Below are positions 58,578 through 64,000 of a stretch of DNA of 64,000 nucleotides, one piece after another; within the stretch, counting starts at the first letter, position 1; each line of letters starts with the position of its first letter. Both the position numbers and the translations under genes were made by a program. The notes beneath the pieces are model-generated. The model saw only the letters and a program-made list of their open reading frames with translations. It did not search any database and was not told the origin of the DNA. This DNA comes from Lewinellaceae bacterium (GTDB lineage: Bacteria; Bacteroidota; Bacteroidia; Chitinophagales; Saprospiraceae). The DNA lies in assembly GCA_020636255.1 (NCBI GenBank), contig JACJYE010000001.1, forward strand, positions 62,001-126,000. The letters are read 5' to 3'.

Positions 58578-60212
58578 ATGATGAAGTGTGCCAGAATATG
58601 CGTCTTTGCCCTTTGTTTTTACGCCCCCTTTGCCCTTGCCGGCCAGGCCAACGGAGAGGCTCCTCTTACACAGAAGAGCCCCTACCTTACCATGCTGGCC
58701 CACTTGTACTACCTGCAGCCCGATTCTTACGAACCGCCGCTGGCAGCCCGAACGCTCTATGGGGTACAGGATAGCGCCCGGGCCGTGAAACTGGCTGTCA
58801 AGCTCAAACAAGTGCTCGATGGCAAAGGGCTGTATGTACGTATGGGCGCACTGCCACGCGACTCCAACTACATCGACAGCACGTCCAACCAGCACATCTA
58901 TACCCCCTTTCCCCGCCAGCTGCCGGAGGTGTACCTGGAAAGGGTAAACGGGAAATGGTATTATTCTGCGGAGACCGTCGGCCTCATTCCCGAGTTACAT
59001 AAGGAAGTTTACCCTTTCGGGGCAGATTTCCTGCTCAACCTGATGCCGAAATTCGGGCAGCGAAAGGTGCTGGGCCTGGCCCTTTGGCAATACTGCGGGT
59101 TACTGGCCATACTGCTGCTGGCCATACTGGCGCATTTTATTCTGAGCAGGGCGCTGCGGCCCGTCGTGCACCGGATTTCCCGCTCACGGGTATACCCTGC
59201 GCTGGTGCCCACCGCCCTCACCTGGCGGATCGCCCGGGCCGCCAGCGTGCTGATCGTGCTGCGGCTGATCGGCCTCTTTCTGCCGCCGCTGCAATTGCCG
59301 ATCGAATCGGCCAACTTCGCCATCATCGTCATGCGCCTGGCCAGCGTGGCCCTGGTGATATACATCCTGCTCAAAGCATTGGATGTCGTGATCCTGTATG
59401 CCGACAGGTTTACCAAACGCACGGAAAGCAAAATGGACGAACAACTCCTGCCCGTGCTCAAACGCGCCTTTCAGTTCCTGCTCTTCCTGGCGGGCGGTAT
59501 ACAGGCCCTGCGCATCCTGCAGGCCGACATTACGACCCTGATCGCCGGCATCTCCATCGGCGGCCTGGCCCTGGCCTTAGCCGCCCAGGACATGCTGAAA
59601 AACCTCTTCGGCTCCCTGACTATCTTTATGGACCGCCCCTTTCAGATCGGCGACTGGATCAACTTCTCCGACGTAGACGGCACAGTGGAGGAAGTGGGCT
59701 TTCGCTCTACAAGGGTGCGCACCTTCGCCAATTCGCTGGTCTACGTGCCTAACGGCAAACTGGCAGATATGGTCGTCAACAATTTTGGGCTGCGGGCCTA
59801 CCGGCGCTTCAGTACGAACATCTCCATCACCTACGACACCCCGCCCGCATTGATCGAGAAATTCACCGAAGGGCTGAAAGGGATCGTCGCCAACCACCCC
59901 AAAACGCGAAAGGACTACTACGAAATACACCTCAACGAAATGAGCTCAAGCGCCCTGAACATTCTTTTTTACATATTCTTCGACGTGCCGAGCTGGACGG
60001 AAGAGCTAAAGGCCAAACACGAGATCCTGATCGCCGTGATCGAACTGGGCCAATCGCTGGGCGTACGTTTTGCCTTCCCCACCCAAACCCTGCATGTCGA
60101 AGAACTGCCAGGCGCTACCAGCCTCGCACCTCACTACCAAACGGCTCCTGATGCCATGGATAAAACCCTGCAGGCGTTTCTGGAACAGTACCGGTCTAAA
60201 GTGGAAGGATGA
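58578..60212 (+). CDS. MscS-family mechanosensitive channel with periplasmic N-terminal domain
   Basis: 544 residues from ATG 58578. Signal peptide (MMKCARICVFALCFYAPFALA), a periplasmic segment of about 150 residues, then membrane helices near 175-195, 220-240, 255-285 and 310-330. The pore helix is ITTLIAGISIGGLALALAAQ followed by DMLKNLFGSLTIFMDRPFQI, the MscS TM3/beta-domain signature, and DVDGTVEEVGFRSTRVRTF. It opens under membrane tension to release solutes. The ATG opens the signal peptide. A 25-bp-stem terminator closes the gene. Confidence 0.9.
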   Translation: MMKCARICVFALCFYAPFALAGQANGEAPLTQKSPYLTMLAHLYYLQPDSYEPPLAARTLYGVQDSARAVKLAVKLKQVLDGKGLYVRMGALPRDSNYIDSTSNQHIYTPFPRQLPEVYLERVNGKWYYSAETVGLIPELHKEVYPFGADFLLNLMPKFGQRKVLGLALWQYCGLLAILLLAILAHFILSRALRPVVHRISRSRVYPALVPTALTWRIARAASVLIVLRLIGLFLPPLQLPIESANFAIIVMRLASVALVIYILLKALDVVILYADRFTKRTESKMDEQLLPVLKRAFQFLLFLAGGIQALRILQADITTLIAGISIGGLALALAAQDMLKNLFGSLTIFMDRPFQIGDWINFSDVDGTVEEVGFRSTRVRTFANSLVYVPNGKLADMVVNNFGLRAYRRFSTNISITYDTPPALIEKFTEGLKGIVANHPKTRKDYYEIHLNEMSSSALNILFYIFFDVPSWTEELKAKHEILIAVIELGQSLGVRFAFPTQTLHVEELPGATSLAPHYQTAPDAMDKTLQAFLEQYRSKVEG

Positions 60213-60243
60213 GGCCGACAAACGGCATTTCGTCCTTTCACCT

Positions 60244-60293
60244 GCAAAAAGACGCCCCTCCTCCGGCATGCCGGGGGAGGGGCGTCTTTTTGC
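60244..60293. terminator. Strong bidirectional terminator between mscS and rho
   Basis: A 25-base stem (one wobble pair) with A5 on the left arm and T5 on the right gives intrinsic terminators in both directions: for the + strand channel gene, 31 bases after its stop, and for the convergent rho gene, 22 bases after its stop. Confidence 0.9.
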
Positions 60294-60315
60294 AACGTCA
60301 GCAGGGCCAGGCTGT

Positions 60316-62091
60316 CTAGCCATTCATGGAGGTCAGGAATTCTTCGTTGCTGGACGTTCCGACCATATGTTTGCGCAGGAACTCGAAAGCCTCGTCCGGT
60401 TTCATGTCGGAGAGGTGGTTGCGCAGGATGAACATGCGCTGCAGGGTATCCTTGTCCAGCAGCAGGTCGTCGCGGCGGGTGCTTGACTTGGTAAGGTCGA
60501 TAGCCGGGAACATGCGCTTGTTGGACAGGTTGCGGTCCAGCTGGAGTTCCATGTTGCCGGTACCTTTGAATTCTTCGAAGATCACGCCGTCCATCTTGGA
60601 TCCGGTATCGATGAGGGCGGTAGCGAGGATGGTGAGCGAGCCACCATCTTCAATGTTCCGGGCTGCGCCGAAGAATTTCTTGGGCTTGTGCAGGGCGTTG
60701 GCTTCCACACCGCCTGAGAGCACTTTGCCGCTGGCGGGAGCAACGGTGTTGTAGGCGCGTGCCAGGCGGGTAATAGAGTCGAGCAGGATAACGACATCGT
60801 GGCCGCATTCGACCAATCGCTTGGCCTTTTCCAGAACGATGGCAGCGACGCGTACGTGGTTGTCGGCAGGCTCATCAAAGGTAGAGGCTACGACTTCTGC
60901 GTTGACGCTGCGTTTGAAGTCCGTTACTTCCTCCGGGCGTTCATCCACGAGCAGCACGATGATATAACATTCGGGGTGGTTTTTGGCAATGGCATTGGCA
61001 AGATCCTTGAGCAGGAAGGTTTTACCTGTTTTAGGCTGCGCCACGAGAAGGCCCCGTTGCCCTTTTCCGATAGGCGTGAACAGGTCGATCATCCGGTTCC
61101 CTATGTCGCGCCCGGTAGGAGAAGAGGTCAGTTTGAACTTCTCGTGCGGGAAAAGCGGCGTCAGGTAATCGAACGGTACGCGGTCGCGCACATCCTGTGG
61201 GTCCAGGCCGTTGATCTTGGAAACGCGCAGCAAAGCGAAGTATTTCTCACCTTCCTTCGGCGGGCGAATAGCGCCGCGGACGGTATCGCCGGTACGCAGG
61301 CCGAACAGTTTTATTTGAGAAGGAGAAACGTAAATGTCGTCGGGCGAGGTGAGGTAGTTGTAATCGGAAGAGCGCAGGAAGCCGTAACCGTCGGGCATCA
61401 TTTCGAGGATACCCTCCCCTTCGATAATACCGTCGAGCTCAATATCGAAGCGTTCTTCAGGCTCTTCCCGACGGTTGCCTCTGTGGCCCCTGCCTTCGCC
61501 CGACTGGGAATCGCGTTCGCGGGGGTCGCGTTCGCGGGGGTCGCGCTCGCGGGGGTCACGTTCGCGGGTATCGCGCTCGCGGGTATCGCGCTCGCGGTTC
61601 CGGGGCATTTCCATCTCTTCGTAGGGCTCTTCCCGTACGGGCATTTCTTCTCTTTCCCTTTGCCGTTCGCGGTTGAACTCCTGTTCCGGGGAGCTATCAG
61701 AAGCCACTTTAACAATGCGGCGGCGCATTCTGCGTTGGCTCTGGCGGCCATCGTCATCATCATCATCGTCGTCGTCGTCGTCATCATCGTCGTCATCGTC
61801 ATCTCTGGAGGCCGGCGCTCTGACAAAGACGTCATCATCGTCATCGTCGTCGGGTTGGTAGGTGTTGGAGCTTTGGCTCCTGCCACGGCGGTTTCCGGAG
61901 CGGCGGTTGTCTGCCTGCCCTTCCTCTTCCGTCTCCTCAGATGAATCGCCGCCTTCATTGGCTTGATGGTCGAGGATCTTATAGATGAGTTCCTGTTTGT
62001 TCAGGCGCTTGTAGCCGGTAAGCCCGATTTGCTCTGCCAATTCTCTCAGCTCAGGCACAAGCATGTAGTTCAACTGTGATATATCAAACAT
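60316..62091 (-). CDS. rho: Transcription termination factor Rho with long charged insert
   Basis: 591 residues, against about 420 in E. coli. Hexameric RNA-dependent ATPase that ends transcription. A short Rho_N domain (residues 1-45, LNYMLVPELRELAEQIGLTG) is followed by about 180 low-complexity residues containing a 7-Asp run, an 18-Asp run and six RERD(T/P/S) repeats. The conserved core then follows: RNA-binding cold-shock-like domain (GILEMMPDGYGFLRS), Walker A (AQPKTGKTFLLKDLANAI), Walker B (VVILLDSITRLARAYNTVAP) and the Q/R loops. Charged inserts are usual in Bacteroidota Rho, but an Asp run this long is notable. It may phase-separate or extend RNA loading; that is inference. Confidence 0.96.
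   Translation of the reverse strand: MFDISQLNYMLVPELRELAEQIGLTGYKRLNKQELIYKILDHQANEGGDSSEETEEEGQADNRRSGNRRGRSQSSNTYQPDDDDDDDVFVRAPASRDDDDDDDDDDDDDDDDDDGRQSQRRMRRRIVKVASDSSPEQEFNRERQREREEMPVREEPYEEMEMPRNRERDTRERDTRERDPRERDPRERDPRERDSQSGEGRGHRGNRREEPEERFDIELDGIIEGEGILEMMPDGYGFLRSSDYNYLTSPDDIYVSPSQIKLFGLRTGDTVRGAIRPPKEGEKYFALLRVSKINGLDPQDVRDRVPFDYLTPLFPHEKFKLTSSPTGRDIGNRMIDLFTPIGKGQRGLLVAQPKTGKTFLLKDLANAIAKNHPECYIIVLLVDERPEEVTDFKRSVNAEVVASTFDEPADNHVRVAAIVLEKAKRLVECGHDVVILLDSITRLARAYNTVAPASGKVLSGGVEANALHKPKKFFGAARNIEDGGSLTILATALIDTGSKMDGVIFEEFKGTGNMELQLDRNLSNKRMFPAIDLTKSSTRRDDLLLDKDTLQRMFILRNHLSDMKPDEAFEFLRKHMVGTSSNEEFLTSMNG
61511..61597 (-). repeat. 15-bp tandem repeat in rho encoding RERD(T/P)
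   Basis: About six 15-base units (TCGCG(T/C)TCGCGGG(G/T)(G/A) on the plus strand) encode consecutive RERDT/RERDP units. The near identity of the units points to slippage or unequal crossing-over. Confidence 0.85.
61750..61803 (-). repeat. GAY trinucleotide run in rho (18 aspartates)
   Basis: Eighteen consecutive GAT/GAC codons; a second run of seven lies near 61831-61851. Mixed GAT and GAC usage implies selection on protein charge rather than pure slippage. Confidence 0.9.
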
Positions 62092-62325
62092 AAATTATCT
62101 GTTACAGAAGTTAGAATAGTATGGTTTAAGAACTGATTATATCAGAGATCTTTTGCGGAATAAGACTGTGGGGATATGTGAAATTTTGCAACATGAATAT
62201 GCCTCAAAACAAAGCCCTTGCAACCCAGTGACCCTTCTTTAAAGTGGGAAAAAGCAGGATAGAAATGAGATGCCTGAACTATGGGCACCAGAGACGTATG
62301 GTAAGCCGATACGCTTTTGCTGCTA

Positions 62326-62333
62326 CAAAAATA
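62326..62333 (-). promoter_or_regulatory. -7 element of the rho promoter
   Basis: The minus strand reads TATTTTTG, matching TAnnTTTG. A TTG-like -33 lies about 18-20 bases further upstream (near 62352). The predicted leader is about 230 bases. Confidence 0.5.
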
Positions 62334-62357
62334 CATTTATTTTTTCAATTCAAATAG

Positions 62358-62365
62358 TATCTTTG
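62358..62365 (+). promoter_or_regulatory. -7 element of the serS promoter
   Basis: TATCTTTG matches TAnnTTTG, preceded about 20 bases earlier by a T-rich -33 region (TTATTTTTT). The serS ATG lies 81 bases downstream. The element overlaps the divergent rho promoter region. Confidence 0.55.
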
Positions 62366-62446
62366 CAAAAAAGATAACCAAAAACTTTCCCTAAAGTTCA
62401 ACCCCCGTTCTACTTTTCAGAACCAAATAGTAATCAATTCTGCAGT

Positions 62447-63724
62447 ATGCTGGAACTCAACTTTATCCGCGCCAACAAAAGCCGCGTTCTCCAAGGTTTA
62501 AAGATCAAAAATTTCCCGCAAGAAGGCCTGCAGGTCATCGACGATATCCTAAAACTGGACGATGGCCGCAAGGAAACCCAAACGAACCTCGATAGCCTGC
62601 TGGCTGAACGCAATCAGCTCTCCAAATCTATCGGAAACCTGATGAAGTCGGGGCAAAAAGCCGAAGCCGAGGCCATGCGGGAAAAGGTTGCCGCGCTCAA
62701 GGAAGAAGCCGCACAGCTGGAGGAAAGCCTCAACGATACCAAAGCACAGCTCGAAGAACTGCTGCTCAAAGTGCCCAACATTCCGCACGAATCGGTGCCT
62801 CCCGGTACGCAGCCTGAAGACAACGAAGTATATAAGGCATGGGAAACCACCCTGCCCGAACTGGGCCCCGATGCCCTCCCCCACTGGGAACTGGCCCAGA
62901 AATATGGGGTTTTCGACCTCGAGCTGGGCGTCAAGCTTACCGGTTCCGGCTTTCCCGTATACCGGGGAAAAGGCGCAAAGTTAGAACGGGCGCTTATCTC
63001 GTTCTTCCTCGACGAGGCCATCAAGGCCGGCTTCGAAGAGGTCATTCCGCCGCTCATGGTCAATGAAGATACCGCCAGGGCCACGGGGCAACTCCCCGAC
63101 AAGGAAGGCCAGATGTATTTCGTCGAACGCGATAACCTCTACCTCATCCCTACCGCAGAAGTACCGGTAACCAATATCTACAGGGACGTCATCCTGGATG
63201 AAAGCGACCTGCCCATTAAAATGACCGGTTATACGCCCTGCTTCCGCCGCGAAGCCGGATCCTACGGCGCCCATGTGCGCGGCCTCAACCGCGTGCACCA
63301 GTTCGACAAGGTGGAGATCGTTGTGCTCGACCATCCCGATAAGTCGTATGAAACCCTGCAGCAAATGCTGGCCCATGTGTCTGGCCTGCTCGACAAACTG
63401 GAGCTGCCGTACCGCATCCTCCGGCTCTGCGGCGGCGACATGAGCTTCACTTCCGCCCTGACGTTCGACTTTGAAGTGTTCTCCGCAGCGCAGAAGCGCT
63501 GGCTGGAGGTCAGCTCGGTATCTAACTTCGAGACCTTCCAAAGCAACCGCATGAAACTGCGCTATCGCGACGGCAAATCCACCCGCCTCGTGCATACGCT
63601 CAACGGCAGCGCCCTGGCACTCGCGCGGATCGTGGCCGCTCTGCTGGAAAACAACCAAACCCCGGAAGGAATTGTTATTCCCAAGGTACTTCGCACGTAC
63701 ACGGGCTTTGAGTTGTTAAACTAA
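62447..63724 (+). CDS. serS: Seryl-tRNA synthetase
   Basis: 425 residues, the usual length. Charges tRNA-Ser and tRNA-Sec. The N-terminal antiparallel coiled-coil arm (residues about 30-105, AERNQLSKSIGNLMKSGQKA) contacts the tRNA long variable arm. Class II motif 2 is TPCFRREAGSYGAHVRGLNR, with VHQFDKVEIV after it, and motif 3 is LNGSALALARIVAALLENNQ. The first ATG starts MLELNFIRANKSRVLQGL, matching the family. The YugP-type gene follows 14 bases later. Confidence 0.97.
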   Translation: MLELNFIRANKSRVLQGLKIKNFPQEGLQVIDDILKLDDGRKETQTNLDSLLAERNQLSKSIGNLMKSGQKAEAEAMREKVAALKEEAAQLEESLNDTKAQLEELLLKVPNIPHESVPPGTQPEDNEVYKAWETTLPELGPDALPHWELAQKYGVFDLELGVKLTGSGFPVYRGKGAKLERALISFFLDEAIKAGFEEVIPPLMVNEDTARATGQLPDKEGQMYFVERDNLYLIPTAEVPVTNIYRDVILDESDLPIKMTGYTPCFRREAGSYGAHVRGLNRVHQFDKVEIVVLDHPDKSYETLQQMLAHVSGLLDKLELPYRILRLCGGDMSFTSALTFDFEVFSAAQKRWLEVSSVSNFETFQSNRMKLRYRDGKSTRLVHTLNGSALALARIVAALLENNQTPEGIVIPKVLRTYTGFELLN

Positions 63725-63738
63725 ACAGTTATTGTAAG

Positions 63739-64000
63739 ATGATGATGGGTTATTACGGATATATCATCGTGGCGGGCGTCCTGTCTGTTGTAGGCATGAT
63801 CGTCAGCCAGCGGTTAAAGTCCAAATTCAATCACTACGGGCGCATACCTATCCGCTCCGGGATGACCGGGGCGCAGGTGGCGGCTGAAATGCTGCGGCAC
63901 TTCGGCATCCACGATGTCAAGATCGTACAGGGCCAGGGCTTTCTGACCGACCACTACAACCCCCTCACCAAAACGGTGAACCTGAGCCCTCAGGTCTACA
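63739..64000 (+). CDS. YugP-type zinc metallopeptidase, 5' part only
   Basis: Three consecutive ATGs (63739, 63742, 63745) open MMMGYYGYIIVAGVLSVVGM, one membrane helix, followed by VSQRLKSKFNHYGRIPIRSG, MTGAQVAAEMLRHFGIHDVK and FLTDHYNPLTKTVNLSPQVY, the N-terminal hallmarks of the membrane Zn-peptidase family PF04298. The HExxH motif would lie beyond base 64000. About 87 of the usual 225 residues are visible. Likely co-transcribed with serS. Confidence 0.88.
   Translation, partial: MMMGYYGYIIVAGVLSVVGMIVSQRLKSKFNHYGRIPIRSGMTGAQVAAEMLRHFGIHDVKIVQGQGFLTDHYNPLTKTVNLSPQVY

Larger units (their letters stand above)
62092..62446. other. Divergent rho/serS intergenic region
   Basis: 355 bases, AT-rich. 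It contains the two facing -7 boxes listed separately and a rho leader of about 230 bases, long enough for autoregulation by Rho, as is known for rho leaders in other bacteria. No convincing ORF: a 64-codon minus-strand frame (62142-62336) begins upstream of the predicted start of transcription. Confidence 0.45.

Noticed and set aside
60799..61944. 381-codon plus-strand frame opposite rho
   Set aside because: Antisense; its repetitive GVAFAGVALAGV and IVVVVVIIV parts are simply the complement of the RERD and Asp repeats.
62142..62336. 64-codon minus-strand ORF in the rho leader
   Set aside because: Its ATG lies upstream of the predicted rho transcription start and the product has no coding character.
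1..64000. tRNA or rRNA genes
   Set aside because: No T-loop GGTTCRAAUCC-type sequence with matching arms and no rRNA-like stretches were noticed on reading; a tRNAscan-SE or Infernal run would settle it.

Overview
The window looks like a chromosomal stretch of a GC-rich member of the phylum Bacteroidota, most likely a Saprospiraceae/Lewinella-type marine or activated-sludge bacterium. The grounds are: a type B (gliding-motility-associated) and a type A type IX secretion sorting domain, several SusC/FecA-style TonB receptors with carboxypeptidase-like N-terminal domains, DUF3857 proteins, a Bacteroidota-type GGGP synthase, a Rho with a long charged insert, and TAnnTTTG -7 promoter elements with few clear Shine-Dalgarno sites. 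Genus is inference. I found no rRNA, tRNA, CRISPR array, prophage or complete insertion sequence.

Layout. 0-3.4 kb: a cut-off ferritin, an HD-domain/Pycsar-type transmembrane effector fusion, and an unrecognised helical protein, all on the minus strand. 3.6-9.8 kb: an unrecognised plus-strand cluster with two imperfect tandem cassettes (each a short peptide ORF followed by a near-identical secreted protein), a third protein sharing their GSGGMD motif, a thioredoxin-like/propeller-like protein, two mutually related cysteine proteins and a helical exported protein. It is the best candidate for an undescribed system. 9.8-17 kb: a lipoprotein, a pair of DUF3857/transglutaminase-like proteins, GGGP synthase and glycyl-tRNA synthetase. 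17.4-25 kb: a 2159-residue lectin/PKD-like adhesin with exactly 20 x 84 residues of repeats, an SH3-like protein and an SCP2 protein, ending in a 4-copy hairpin array.

25-38 kb: propeller lipoprotein and lpxH; 3-hydroxyanthranilate dioxygenase divergent from an atypical SDR; a ClpP; an ECF sigma factor; an ATPase remnant; uvrC; a patatin-like lipoprotein; and a tyrosine/homogentisate catabolic set (MarR regulator, hmgA, hppD). A class C beta-lactamase-like serine hydrolase follows. 38-46.6 kb: two outer-membrane receptor loci (a metal-type trio and a FecA-like receptor with a small membrane protein), a DsrE lipoprotein and a free-standing TonB plug protein, with several intergenic repeat elements.

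46.6-64 kb: a Uma2 gene with an internal deletion, a membrane protein/NTPase pair, an SMP-30 lipoprotein, a T9SS-exported Asp-box protein, the E2 of 2-oxoglutarate dehydrogenase, an SdiA-regulated-type lipoprotein, gyrB, tsaE-ald, an MscS channel, rho, serS and the start of a YugP-type zinc peptidase. This last part is mostly core genome. The accessory interest lies in 0.4-9.8 kb, 17-25 kb and the intergenic repeats.
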